Shown: one piece after another, positions 43,683 to 52,813 of the stretch | Position numbering within the stretch: the first letter of the stretch is position 1 | Layout: every line of letters starts with the position of its first letter | Assembly: GCA_964443145.1 (NCBI GenBank) | Contig: CAYUBS010000006.1 | Location: forward strand, 1 to 55,377 | Length of the DNA stretch: 55,377 bases | Reading direction: 5' to 3' | Source: JAHEFT01 sp964443145 | Lineage (GTDB): Bacteria; Pseudomonadota; Gammaproteobacteria; Xanthomonadales; SZUA-36 | Program-made: the position numbers and the translations under genes | The notes under the pieces: model-generated | What the model was told of the DNA's origin: nothing | The model's input: the letters and a program-made list of their open reading frames with translations, nothing else | Database searches by the model: none

Positions 43683-43997
43683 TTACTCATGGCAGTACAG
43701 TTCGTGCATTAGATTCACGAAGCGTTCAGCCTCACCACTGGCCAGTGAGTAATAAATAGTCTGTGCCTCCCTGCGCGTGCTGACCAGGGACTCTTTTCTC
43801 ATCCGGGCCAGATGTTGCGACAGGGGTGACTGCGGAATCTCCAGCAGTCCCGCCAGCTCCCCCACTGATTTCTCCCCCGATGTCAGGTGACAAAGCACCA
43901 TCAGGCGATCTTTGTGGCCCAGCGTTTTCATAAGCTCGCTGGCTTTTTGTGCCGCTTTGGCCATTCTCCTGGGGTCGATCTGTGCTTCTGTGTTCAT
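43683..43997 (-). CDS. ArsR-family persulfide-responsive repressor (SqrR/BigR type)
   Basis: A 104-residue winged-helix regulator (recognition region SPLSQHLARMRKE, wing TRREAQTIYY). C36 (VLCHL) and C102 (LYCHE) are its only cysteines and are 66 residues apart, the spacing of the sulfane-sulfur sensing pair C41/C107 in SqrR. It has no metal-binding motif of metal sensors. It probably forms a tetrasulfide bridge with persulfides and releases DNA. Likely targets are the neighbouring fadL, methyltransferase and hdr promoters. Confidence 0.85.
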   Translation of the reverse strand: MNTEAQIDPRRMAKAAQKASELMKTLGHKDRLMVLCHLTSGEKSVGELAGLLEIPQSPLSQHLARMRKESLVSTRREAQTIYYSLASGEAERFVNLMHELYCHE

Positions 43998-44108
43998 TTC
44001 TTGTTTTGATCTCTTGGATTCGGATCATTTGGGATGTTATCTGATTGTAACCCGATTCAAATACCCGTGTTTCCCTGCCGTGCTGTCTGCTTGATTTGCC
44101 GCAGGCGT

Positions 44109-44729
44109 CTAAAGTTTTCTGTAGCGAAAGAAGTTAAACAGCTGCTCACCACCAGACGGTGTTACATGCATCTCTGCCTGCCACTCCTGCAGCTCGAACT
44201 CCTGACCCAGCTCTGCGCCCAGTTTCTCCGCATCATACTGAACAATATCCAGACCACTGCATTTTTCCGGACCGCCCGGTGCAAAAGCTGCCAGGACCAG
44301 GTCGCCCCCGCTTACCAGTGATTTGTCCAATACCCGCACATAGCTGCGCCGATCTTTCTGCCTGGTCAGGAAGTGAAACGCCGCCCGGTCGTGCCAGAGC
44401 CGATACTGTCGATCCGGTTCGAAAAGGGTCACATCGGTCTCGATAAACTTGATTTTTGCCGACTGGCTTACTGTTCTTGCGGCAACCTGGTCCAGCGCCG
44501 TTCGCGACACGTCCAGCTCAGACAGATCCCGGTAACCGAAGGCCAACAAGTGGTCGATCAGCAAAGAGGCCCCGCCACCAATATCAATTATCGGCGCATC
44601 CATAGGGAGCTCTGCGTGCGCGATCATGGACAGGGATAACCACGGTTTTTCCTGGTACCAACTGACCTGATCTGCCTGCAGGCGCTGATAAACACCGTCC
44701 CAATGTCGTTTTCTGTCGTTGTCAGCCAT
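44109..44729 (-). CDS. Class I SAM-dependent methyltransferase
   Basis: A 206-residue enzyme from ATG 44729 (GGAG eight bases upstream); an earlier in-frame start at 44771 has no such site. The SAM loop is IIDIGGGASLL near residue 50, then LDVSRTAL and WHDRAAFHFLT (about 115). The substrate is unknown. The HDRAAFHFLT block is shared with a family of small thiol or thiopurine-like methyltransferases. Its position next to sulfur genes makes a thiol or sulfide substrate possible. It is divergent from the periplasmic protein gene. Confidence 0.82.
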   Translation of the reverse strand: MADNDRKRHWDGVYQRLQADQVSWYQEKPWLSLSMIAHAELPMDAPIIDIGGGASLLIDHLLAFGYRDLSELDVSRTALDQVAARTVSQSAKIKFIETDVTLFEPDRQYRLWHDRAAFHFLTRQKDRRSYVRVLDKSLVSGGDLVLAAFAPGGPEKCSGLDIVQYDAEKLGAELGQEFELQEWQAEMHVTPSGGEQLFNFFRYRKL

Positions 44730-44777
44730 ATCCAGAACTCCGCGGTATTTGATCCATATCATCAGGAACACATAAAC

Positions 44778-44793
44778 ATTAAGAATTTCTAAT
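44778..44793. promoter_or_regulatory. Putative ArsR-type operator in a divergent region
   Basis: The 16-bp site ATTAAGAATTTCTAAT is symmetric at 12 positions (ATTA/TAAT outside, AATT in the centre). It lies between the methyltransferase and the gene at 44861. The TCTAATAAAT half resembles the ACTAATAAAT element in the dsrE2 promoter. Confidence 0.45.
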
Positions 44794-44860
44794 AAATAGC
44801 GGTGCTTACCCTGGGTTTTTGTCTAAGCTAGGCGAACCCATGCTGGTTTGAGGACAAATC

Positions 44861-45766
44861 ATGAAATCACGACACTTTCTATTTTTGCTGCCCGCCGTGC
44901 TGTTTTGCACTTCCGTTCTGGCCGACACATCCTACCAACCGTTCGTTCTGGCTTCCGTCAATGATACGGGTTTGCAGGAGCAAACCGAAAAAACCGTTGA
45001 TGCGCTGATCTATTCAGGTTTCACGGTAACCGGTCAGTTCTCCCCGCTTGAGAATGCCAATGTCATTGTTGTCACCAGCCCCGAACTACTGGAAATCGCG
45101 GCAGCTTCCGACCGCGGTGGTTACGGTGCAGGCGAGCGCGTCAGCGTCACCGAACGCGACGGGAAAACCGAAGTCGCGTTTATCAACCCCCTTTACCTGC
45201 AATACGCTTATCGCCTTGAAGCCGACATGCAGGGTGTTTATGACCAACTGAGCGAAGCCCTGGGCAACATCGAGCCATTCGGTGCCAAGAAAAACATGAC
45301 GGCTAAAAAGCTTGGAAAATATCATTACATGATCGGCATGCAGAGGTTCGACGATCCTTCCGAACTTGGCAGCTTTGACAGCCACGACGCGGCGATTGCC
45401 GCCGTAGAGAGTGGGCTGGCGCAAGAAGGTGATGCACTCACGCTGGTTTACCGGATCGATATCCCCGGTAAAGACCAGGTGGTTTTCGGTGTCGGCATGA
45501 AGGCCACCGGTGCGAACGACGATGAACTCGAGATCGACGAAACGCACCAACTCTCGATTGTCGATTACGAAGGCTATAGCAAGGTTGCTTACTTCCCTTA
45601 CGAGATCCTGGTTAATGGCACGGAAGTCGAAGCCCTGCATATGCGCTTCAGAATGGCGGTTCATTTCCCGGACCTGAGCATGGCCGGAAAGCATGGCTTC
45701 ACCAAGCTGATGTCCGCACCGGGCGCTACCGAAAACGCTTTTGAGGCGGTGGTTGTCACTGAATAA
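44861..45766 (+). CDS. Periplasmic protein of unknown function
   Basis: A 301-residue protein with a signal peptide (about 1-21, ending VLA-D) and a GAGGA ribosome site. I do not recognise the family. The N-terminal half has a DUF302-like feel (a repeat of alpha/beta units with NPLYLQYAYRLEADM), but the match is weak. There is no cysteine in the mature part and no metal motif. It lies between the regulator/methyltransferase genes and the rhodanese-RND operon. A role in sulfur metabolism would be a guess. Confidence 0.6.
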   Translation: MKSRHFLFLLPAVLFCTSVLADTSYQPFVLASVNDTGLQEQTEKTVDALIYSGFTVTGQFSPLENANVIVVTSPELLEIAAASDRGGYGAGERVSVTERDGKTEVAFINPLYLQYAYRLEADMQGVYDQLSEALGNIEPFGAKKNMTAKKLGKYHYMIGMQRFDDPSELGSFDSHDAAIAAVESGLAQEGDALTLVYRIDIPGKDQVVFGVGMKATGANDDELEIDETHQLSIVDYEGYSKVAYFPYEILVNGTEVEALHMRFRMAVHFPDLSMAGKHGFTKLMSAPGATENAFEAVVVTE

Positions 45767-45776
45767 ACCATGTTAT

Positions 45777-45796
45777 ATTAGGATGTTAAATATTAG
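45777..45796. promoter_or_regulatory. Repeated ATATTAG elements upstream of the rhodanese-RND operon
   Basis: Two ATTAG cores (45777-45781 and 45792-45796), each inside ATATTAG, are 15 bases apart, 27-46 bases before the rhodanese ATG. Read on the minus strand they give CTAATAT, like the cores upstream of hdr, fadL and dsrE2. Confidence 0.35.
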
Positions 45797-45822
45797 CATT
45801 TTATGAATAATGGAGGTTTGAC

Positions 45823-46161
45823 ATGTTCCGGTCTGTATCGAAGGTTGTTATAGCACTGTTTTTGCTGGTTTTTTCATCGGCATCCTGGGGCGGGGACGCC
45901 CTCTGGATCGACGTTCGCAGTGCGGATGAATACAACACGGAGCATGTTTCCGAGGCAGTCAACATTCCCCATACCGAAATTAACGGCCGGATCGATGAAG
46001 TAACCACGGACAAAGATGCCCTGATCTATGTCTACTGCCGTAGCGGCCGGCGCTCCGGTATCGCACAAACTACGCTGAGCGAGGCCGGCTACACCAACGT
46101 CGTCAACGTGGGCGGCCTGCAGGACGCCCAGGCAAAGGCTGCGGAGTCGACCACCCAGTAA
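45823..46161 (+). CDS. Periplasmic single-domain rhodanese
   Basis: A 112-residue protein with a signal peptide (about 1-23). The rhodanese domain shows LWIDVRSADEY and the active loop C72-RSGRRS. It can transfer sulfane sulfur from persulfides or thiosulfate to a thiol such as cyanide or a protein. GGAGG precedes the ATG. It lies 22 nt before the RND pump genes and heads their operon. Confidence 0.88.
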   Translation: MFRSVSKVVIALFLLVFSSASWGGDALWIDVRSADEYNTEHVSEAVNIPHTEINGRIDEVTTDKDALIYVYCRSGRRSGIAQTTLSEAGYTNVVNVGGLQDAQAKAAESTTQ

Positions 46162-46183
46162 CTCTGGGCTGCGCGGCTTGACC

Positions 46184-49100
46184 ATGGAACCGGCGAACAG
46201 TCATCTGATGGATCGCCTCGTCCGGCGTTCGCTGGACGGGGGTATTCCTCTGTTCATTTTTATCCTGGCCCTTTTGGCCGGGATGATTGCCCTGCACTAC
46301 ACAGCGCGCGAAGAAGAACCTCAAATCGTAGTACCCATGCTTGACGTCCTGGTTTCGGCGCCGGGCCTCAGCGCCGAGCAGGTGGCCCGGCAGGTGACCA
46401 TCCCGGTTGAGAAACTGCTGACCCAGATTCCCGGCGTAGAGCACGTCTACTCAACCAGTGGCCCGGGGCTGGCCTCGGTAACCCTGCGCTTCTATGTCGG
46501 GCAAGACCGTGAAGAATCCATTCTCAACACCTATAACAAACTTTACGCCAATCAGGACCAGGTTCCCGGTGTTGTCAGCGAGTGGCTGGTGCGGCCCGTG
46601 GAAGTCGACGACGTGCCCATCGTGCTGCTGGCTTTATGGAGCGAAGACGCACGCCGTTATGACGATTACGAACTGCGCCGGATTGCCGACGAAGTCACCA
46701 CCCAACTGCAGGGCATCCCGCAAACCAGCGAAGTGAAAGTCACCGGCGGTCGGCCGCGAACCATCCGCGTTCTGCTGGATCCTGAAAGCCTTGCGGCCAG
46801 GAAAACCACCGCCCTGGAGGTTGCCCAGGCCCTGACCCTCTCCAATCAGCTGCAAAGTGCCGGCAACTGGACCCTGGGCAACCAGACCGTGGTACTCGAG
46901 AGCGGCGATTTCGTGCGCAGCATAAAAGAACTTGAGACCCTGCTGGTCAATGTAATCGATGGCACGCCGGTCTATTTGCAGGATGTGGCCACCATCGTCG
47001 ACGGACCTGCAGAGGCAGATAATTACAGCTGGATCGAGTTCGCACCCGGCCACCCCCGATTCAGCAAGGAACATGAAGGCTACCCGATGGTGACCATCAG
47101 CGTGGCCAAACACCGCGGCAGCAATGCTGTGAGTGTCGCCCGGGAGGTACACGAGCGAATCTCAGACCTGCAGAAAACACTTTTGCCCACCGAAATACAG
47201 GTAGAGGTACTCAGGGATTACGGGCAGACGGCGAATGAAAAGGTCAATAACCTGAGCTCATCGCTGGCCTTCGCGATTGTAACTGTCGTGGTCTTTATTG
47301 GTGTGTTTCTCGGCATTCGACCGGCGCTGGTGGTTGGACTGGCTGTCCCGATCTGCTACGGCATCACGCTGAGCCTGGACCTGGCGTTCGGTTACACGAT
47401 CAACCGGGTAACGCTGTTCGCACTGATTCTCTCGCTCGGATTGCTGGTAGATGACCCGATTACCGGTGTCGACAACATAGACCGCTACCTGCGTAAGAAG
47501 GGCGGAAGCACATTCGATCGGATCGTCGCAGCCATGGCGGAAATCCGCACGCCTCTGCTCATGTCGACCATCACAATCGTGCTGGCCTTCGTTCCGCTGG
47601 GCTTCATCACCGGCATGATGGGACCCTACATGGCGCCGATGGCTTTCAACGTGCCGGTCAGTGTAGCCGCCAGCACGCTGGTCGCGTTCCTGGTCACCCC
47701 GTGGCTAGCCAGTCGCCTGCTGAAGCCGGACGCAGATGATGGACGTGCGAAAAACGAGGAACAGGCCTCCCTGCTGCGATTTTACAGCCGCATGTTGTCG
47801 CCCGTTCTGAACAGTCGCAAACGTGCCAAAGCGGTCTTGTGGGGTGTGCTTTTCCTGTTCATCATTGCAGCCAGCCTGCCTCTGTTCCGGCTGGTTCCGC
47901 TCAAGTTGCTGCCTTACGACAACAAGAATGAAGTCCAGATCATTATCGACATGCCAGAGTACGCGAGTCTTGAGTCCACAGCTGCCCTGGCCAAAGAGAT
48001 CAGTAATTTGGTCAGCCAACTCCCTGAGGTACGCGCCATCGCCGCCTTCGTTGGCATGTCGTCACCGATCGATTTCAACGGGATGGTGCGCCGTTACTAC
48101 CAGCGCCAGCGCCCGCACCTGGCTGACCTGAGGCTGACCCTGGCCGACAAGGCGGACCGGGAACACCAGTCCCATGCGGTCGTTTTAAGATTGCGTGAGT
48201 TACTCGAACCCTTCAATTCATCGGACGCACGGATCAAGGTGGTGGAGGTTCCGCCGGGGCCACCCGTACTGAGTACCCTGGTGGTAGAGGTTCACGCAGA
48301 TGATCTGGTCACGTATGAACAACAGCGCCAGGCTGCCTCGATCGTAATGGACCGTCTGCGCCGCGAACCGCTGGTTGTCGAAGTAGATTCCACTGTCGAG
48401 TACCCGCAAAAGCGTTTGCGTTTTATTACAGACAAGCAAAAAGCAGCCCTTTCCGGCGTATCGACTGAAGACATCAATGAAACGCTGGCACTGGCCAACC
48501 AGGGGCTCAAGGCCGGTTACCTGCAATTGCCGCGGGAAACCCGTCCGCTGCCAATCGAACTCAGGCTGGCCACCAATGAACGATCCTCGCTCAGCGATTT
48601 TAACCGGATGCGAGTCAAAGGGCGCGCTGGCATCGTGCAGGAAAGTAGCCCGCAGGGCCTGGATACAACAGCCCGGCCACTGGTTTCAATGGGTGAACTG
48701 GGCGTGTTCGACGAGCAGCAGGCGGACCGCGCCATCCATCGTAAAGACCTGCGTCCGGTCGTATACGTCAGTGCAGAACTCTCCGGGCGCACGCCGGCCG
48801 AAGTCATTGCAGATGTTAATGCTGATCTCGGCAGTGAACCCGGGTCAGCGGACACAGACTGGGCTGCGCGAAATTTCTTCTCCCCCGGCGCCGGTGATGG
48901 CTGGAGTGTTCCCGAGGGTATCGAGGTTTTATGGACGGGCGAGGGTGAGTGGCGCATCACCGTGCGGGTGTTCCGGGACATGGGCCTGGCCTTTGCATTC
49001 GCGCTGATGGCAATCTTTTTTGTACTGCGCCTGCAGACAGCCTCGACTGCTTTGTCGCTGATTATCATGTCGTCGATCCCACTCACGATTATCGGCATCA

Positions 49101-49495
49101 TGCCGGGATTCTGGTTGATGAATCAGTTCGGTGACCGGGTCGTGGCCGGTGCCCCGGACCCGGTCATGTTCACCGCCACGGCCATGATCGGAATGATCGC
49201 GCTAGCGGGAATCGTAGTGCGCAACTCATTGATCCTGGTAGAATTCATCACCCAGGCGCTGGACCAGGGCCTGGCACTGAAAGACGCCCTGCTGCAAGCC
49301 GGCGCCGTGCGTATGCGCCCGGTTCTTCTAACCGCCGGCACCACGATGCTCGGTAACCTGATCATCACGCTGGATCCGGTCTTCAGCGGCCTGGCGCTGG
49401 CTATTATTTTTGGCATCGTATCTTCTACCCTGTTTACGCTGCTGGTGGTGCCGGTGGTGTATCTCCTCGTTTTCGATAAACCGATAAAGGCCTAG
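46184..49495 (+). CDS. RND-family efflux permease (AcrB/HAE1-like)
   Basis: An inner-membrane proton-driven pump of 1103 residues from ATG 46184 (a TTG two codons earlier is possible). The RND layout is seen: a first helix (about 22-40), a large periplasmic loop, helices 2-6 with the paired Asp in LLVDDPITGVDN, then a second helix 7 and loop, and helices 8-12 from FAFALMAIFF. It is longer than AcrB (1049). Substrate unknown. It is coupled to its adaptor by 4 nt; no TolC-type gene is adjacent. Confidence 0.9.
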   Translation: MEPANSHLMDRLVRRSLDGGIPLFIFILALLAGMIALHYTAREEEPQIVVPMLDVLVSAPGLSAEQVARQVTIPVEKLLTQIPGVEHVYSTSGPGLASVTLRFYVGQDREESILNTYNKLYANQDQVPGVVSEWLVRPVEVDDVPIVLLALWSEDARRYDDYELRRIADEVTTQLQGIPQTSEVKVTGGRPRTIRVLLDPESLAARKTTALEVAQALTLSNQLQSAGNWTLGNQTVVLESGDFVRSIKELETLLVNVIDGTPVYLQDVATIVDGPAEADNYSWIEFAPGHPRFSKEHEGYPMVTISVAKHRGSNAVSVAREVHERISDLQKTLLPTEIQVEVLRDYGQTANEKVNNLSSSLAFAIVTVVVFIGVFLGIRPALVVGLAVPICYGITLSLDLAFGYTINRVTLFALILSLGLLVDDPITGVDNIDRYLRKKGGSTFDRIVAAMAEIRTPLLMSTITIVLAFVPLGFITGMMGPYMAPMAFNVPVSVAASTLVAFLVTPWLASRLLKPDADDGRAKNEEQASLLRFYSRMLSPVLNSRKRAKAVLWGVLFLFIIAASLPLFRLVPLKLLPYDNKNEVQIIIDMPEYASLESTAALAKEISNLVSQLPEVRAIAAFVGMSSPIDFNGMVRRYYQRQRPHLADLRLTLADKADREHQSHAVVLRLRELLEPFNSSDARIKVVEVPPGPPVLSTLVVEVHADDLVTYEQQRQAASIVMDRLRREPLVVEVDSTVEYPQKRLRFITDKQKAALSGVSTEDINETLALANQGLKAGYLQLPRETRPLPIELRLATNERSSLSDFNRMRVKGRAGIVQESSPQGLDTTARPLVSMGELGVFDEQQADRAIHRKDLRPVVYVSAELSGRTPAEVIADVNADLGSEPGSADTDWAARNFFSPGAGDGWSVPEGIEVLWTGEGEWRITVRVFRDMGLAFAFALMAIFFVLRLQTASTALSLIIMSSIPLTIIGIMPGFWLMNQFGDRVVAGAPDPVMFTATAMIGMIALAGIVVRNSLILVEFITQALDQGLALKDALLQAGAVRMRPVLLTAGTTMLGNLIITLDPVFSGLALAIIFGIVSSTLFTLLVVPVVYLLVFDKPIKA

Positions 49496-49499
49496 CTCC

Positions 49500-50573
49500 A
49501 TGAATTCAGCCCAGTCGAGTTCCCTCTTGAAGAAATGGCTTCTCCCACTGGTGGCCGTGGTGGTCCTGCTGCTGATCATCGCCTGGATGGCTGGTTCATT
49601 CCGGGACAAGATCGAACCCGGCCTGACTGCACCAACGCCGGACAACTACCAGGATGCCATCACCCTGGAACGTGAAGAGATCCTCGTGACCGAGCCGGTT
49701 CCAGCCGGCATCGGTGCGCGACAAGCCACGACCATTTCATCGCGCACACTGGCTCGCATCACGAAAATCAACGTGCGTGCCGGGGACACGGTCATCAAGG
49801 GTCAGTTATTGCTGGAGCTGGAACGCTCAGACCTTGAATCCCGCCTGCAACAGGCCAGCGAACAGGTACGTGCCGTAATCGCCCGCCTCAAGGAGGCCCG
49901 TCAGAACCTTGCCCGTGCCGAAGAGCTCTCTCAGCGAGACCTGATCGCCAAGGCGGCCCTGGACAAGGCGCGAGCGAACCACGATGCATTGACCGCGGAG
50001 CTGGCCTCAGCCCGCCAGGCCGTGACCGAAGCCGAGGTCGCCATTACCTTCACGGAAATCCGCTCACCGATTGACGGGCGCGTAGTAGAACGGTTCGCAG
50101 AACCCGGCGATACCGCTTCGCCTGGCGACAAGCTGCTGGCGCTGTATAACCCCCTGTCTTTGCGAATCGAGGCGGCGGTCCGGGAGGCGCTTGCGCTGCA
50201 CCTGGACCTCGGACAGGAGATTCTGGTTGAAATCCCGGTGCTGGATCTCGCGCAAACCGCCCGAATCGAAGAGCTGGTCCCCGCGGCTGATCCCGGCTCG
50301 CGTAGCTTCATGGTGAAAGCTCAACTTGAATACAGCGGGCAATTATTACCGGGTATGTATGCACGGATGCTGATTCCGGCCGGCACGCAGAACCTGCTGC
50401 TGGTACCCGCTGATCGGGTTGTGAACTACGGACAGCTTGATATCGTCTGGGTGGCCAGTAACGGTTTCGTAGACCGCCGCTTCATCCGTACCGGGCGCGA
50501 AGTGCGCCCGGGCATGCTTGAAGTAATCTCCGGTCTGGAGGAAGGCGAGTTGGTGCTGCCCCCACAGCTGTAA
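49500..50573 (+). CDS. RND efflux periplasmic adaptor (membrane fusion protein)
   Basis: A 357-residue HlyD/AcrA-type adaptor anchored by an N-terminal helix (about 12-31). A lipoyl-like half (ARITKINVRAGDTVIKGQLL) leads into a coiled-coil hairpin (about 105-175, ESRLQQASEQVRA) and then the second lipoyl half FTEIRSPIDGRVVERFAEPG. A beta-barrel region follows. The gene follows the permease by 4 nt and converges on the SQR gene. Confidence 0.9.
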   Translation: MNSAQSSSLLKKWLLPLVAVVVLLLIIAWMAGSFRDKIEPGLTAPTPDNYQDAITLEREEILVTEPVPAGIGARQATTISSRTLARITKINVRAGDTVIKGQLLLELERSDLESRLQQASEQVRAVIARLKEARQNLARAEELSQRDLIAKAALDKARANHDALTAELASARQAVTEAEVAITFTEIRSPIDGRVVERFAEPGDTASPGDKLLALYNPLSLRIEAAVREALALHLDLGQEILVEIPVLDLAQTARIEELVPAADPGSRSFMVKAQLEYSGQLLPGMYARMLIPAGTQNLLLVPADRVVNYGQLDIVWVASNGFVDRRFIRTGREVRPGMLEVISGLEEGELVLPPQL

Positions 50574-50584
50574 CGGCTTATAAC

Positions 50585-51865
50585 TCAGCCGGAGCCTTTG
50601 AGCTTCTGTACACCCAGCAGACGCAGGGCGTATCTCTCAAAGAACGGCTCGACCTTGCCCTGCTTGATTTTACGCATGTAGTACTTTTCAAAACCAACTT
50701 TGGCCCAGTGCACCCACTTTCCGGATCCGGACCAATTGGTATTGCGCGGCGGAATTTGGGGTAAGGCCATGAAAGCAACTCCACGGTCCCCGAAGTCAGC
50801 AAGGCAAAAGGCATTCCAGGTAGCCGTGTGTGTGGGTTCACGACCATCCATCAGCTCCACGATATTTTGCACCGTGGCAGTCACCATGGATTCAATCATG
50901 TAGCCGGTCTTGGGCACACCAACCGGCAGCGGTGTAGGGCCAACCGGTGGAATAGCGACGCATACACCTACCGCGAAGACATCCGGGTAAGTCGGGTTTC
51001 TCTGGTTTTCGTCAACCACGATAAAGCCCCTCGGGTTCGACAGGCCCTCGATTCCCATGACCGCATCAATGCCGGTGAACGCCGGCAATATCATCGAGTG
51101 GGCAAACGGCAGTTCATGGCTGACCTTGTCACTGCCATCTTCATTCACCTCGGTGACCTTCATCAGACCGTCTTCAACCCGGTCAATGCGGGTATTGGTG
51201 TACCACTTGATGTGCCGCTCCCGCATTTCTGATTCAAGCAGGGACTTGGTGTCACCCACACCATCCAGACCCAGATGCCCGACGTAAGGCTCGGGGGTGA
51301 CATACACCATCGGCACACGGTCACGGATCTTGCGTTTTCTCAGCTCGGTTTCAATGATGAAAGTATATTCATAGGCAGGGCCATAACAGGAAGCGCCCTG
51401 GGCGGCTCCGATGACTATGGGGCCCGGGTTGGCACAGAATTCTTCCAGCTGTTCAGCGATCAGCACAGCATGGTCTGTTTTACACACCGACTGGGTATAC
51501 CCGCCGTGCGGGCCAAGGCCTGGTATCTCATCAAAAGCCAGCCTGGGGCCGCTGGCAATAACCAGGTAGTTGTAAGCCAGCAGTTCATCATTTTCCAATA
51601 ACAGGTTGTGGCTATCCGGCTGCACGCGTTTGACCCCCGTCGGGACGAAGCGAATGCCATGTTTGGGCATCAGTTCGCTGAGGTTCAACCGAATCGCTTC
51701 TGGTTTGCGCCAGTTAACGGCAACCCACGGGTTGGACGGGGTAAATTCGAAATGCTCCTGGTCAGATACCAGCACGATCTCGTGCTTGCTGCCGAGTTCA
51801 TCTTTGAGTTCGAAGGCTGCGGAAAGACCGCCGACACCTCCACCAAGAACAACGATGGTGCTCAT
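50585..51865 (-). CDS. sqr: Sulfide:quinone oxidoreductase-like flavoprotein
   Basis: A 426-residue FAD protein that oxidises sulfide and passes electrons to quinone, forming polysulfide. The FAD site is VVLGGGVGGLSAAFEL. Cysteines fit the SQR pattern: SVCKTDHA, GAAQGASCYGPAYE (second redox Cys), and AVGVCVAIPP. The C-terminal amphipathic region (YYMRKIKQGK) suits membrane association. The ATG overlaps the end of the persulfide dioxygenase gene (ATGA). The pair forms a two-step sulfide detoxification unit. Confidence 0.88.
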   Translation of the reverse strand: MSTIVVLGGGVGGLSAAFELKDELGSKHEIVLVSDQEHFEFTPSNPWVAVNWRKPEAIRLNLSELMPKHGIRFVPTGVKRVQPDSHNLLLENDELLAYNYLVIASGPRLAFDEIPGLGPHGGYTQSVCKTDHAVLIAEQLEEFCANPGPIVIGAAQGASCYGPAYEYTFIIETELRKRKIRDRVPMVYVTPEPYVGHLGLDGVGDTKSLLESEMRERHIKWYTNTRIDRVEDGLMKVTEVNEDGSDKVSHELPFAHSMILPAFTGIDAVMGIEGLSNPRGFIVVDENQRNPTYPDVFAVGVCVAIPPVGPTPLPVGVPKTGYMIESMVTATVQNIVELMDGREPTHTATWNAFCLADFGDRGVAFMALPQIPPRNTNWSGSGKWVHWAKVGFEKYYMRKIKQGKVEPFFERYALRLLGVQKLKGSG

Positions 51866-52743
51866 TTCCTATCTCCTTTGATCAAATCTGCTATCGCGGT
51901 ATTAAAGGGTGTTCGCAGGTAAGCCACACCGTTGGAATCTGCAGCGGGTAAGCCACCCGCCAGAATATTTACCTGCAGAGATGGCAAAATCAGCCGGGGT
52001 AAGCCCAATTGACTGTCTCTTTTGGTCCGCATGGCGATGTAATCCGCCCGGGCCGTGTCGGCCTTCAGGTGAATGTTGTTTTCCATCGATTCCCCAACGG
52101 TCATCATCCTCACTGGCTCTTTACCCGTCCTGGGATAATCGTGACACAGGAATAACTGCGTTTCTCTAGACAATTCGTATAATTTCCGGATGGAATCGTA
52201 GAGCTGCGCAGCGTTTCCGCCTGGGAAATCGCAACGCGCCGTACCAAAAGCGGGTGCAAATAGCGTGTCGCCAATGAAGGCAGCATTGCCCACCAGGTAG
52301 GTCACGCTGTCCGCGGTATGTCCAGGCGTTTCCATCACCCTGATGTTCAGCTCTCCAAGTTCAATCTCATCTCCATCCGACAACAGGCGATCAAACTGGC
52401 TGCCGTCAGTTGGGGTACCGGTCATATTGAATACACGGACGAAGTTTTCCTGGACGCCGCAGATTCCGCGGCCACAGGCAATTTTCGCCTGGGTCCGGCG
52501 CCGGATCAGATCTGCCGCAGTCAGGTGGTCTGCGTGTGCATGCGTCTCAAGCACCCAGGTGATGCGGTAGCCCTCCCTTTCGGCAGTCTCCAATACCTTG
52601 TCAATGAAAGCCGGGTCGGCAATACCGCTCACCGGGTCAAATACCCAGACTGGATCAATAATCGCTGCTTGGCGGCTGGCTGGGTCCGCAAGAAGATGGG
52701 TCCATGTGCCGGAATCCGGCTCATAAAATGACTTAATTTCCAT
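51862..52743 (-). CDS. pdo: Persulfide dioxygenase (ETHE1/Blh-type metallo-beta-lactamase fold)
   Basis: A 293-residue metallo-beta-lactamase-fold protein. Fe ligands are in the HxHxDH box (THAHADHL), GHTADS and the FIGDTLFAP Asp; the substrate-side GTARCDFPGG and LCHDYP are those of BigR-linked Blh/persulfide dioxygenases. It oxidises glutathione persulfide to sulfite, using the polysulfide made by SQR. AlkB-independent. It is divergent from an ArsR gene across an operator, as in known BigR loci. Confidence 0.88.
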   Translation of the reverse strand: MEIKSFYEPDSGTWTHLLADPASRQAAIIDPVWVFDPVSGIADPAFIDKVLETAEREGYRITWVLETHAHADHLTAADLIRRRTQAKIACGRGICGVQENFVRVFNMTGTPTDGSQFDRLLSDGDEIELGELNIRVMETPGHTADSVTYLVGNAAFIGDTLFAPAFGTARCDFPGGNAAQLYDSIRKLYELSRETQLFLCHDYPRTGKEPVRMMTVGESMENNIHLKADTARADYIAMRTKRDSQLGLPRLILPSLQVNILAGGLPAADSNGVAYLRTPFNTAIADLIKGDRK

Positions 52744-52784
52744 GGTGTTGGGCTACCCGGTATTTACATAAGAGATAGCTTATT

Positions 52785-52813
52785 AAGATATTTGTAATTT
52801 AGATAAATTGCAA
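52785..52813 (-). promoter_or_regulatory. Promoter of the pdo-sqr operon
   Basis: On the minus strand TTGCAA (52813-52808) and TATCTT (52790-52785) are 17 bases apart, about 42 bases upstream of the pdo ATG. The whole spacer lies inside the operator. Confidence 0.5.
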
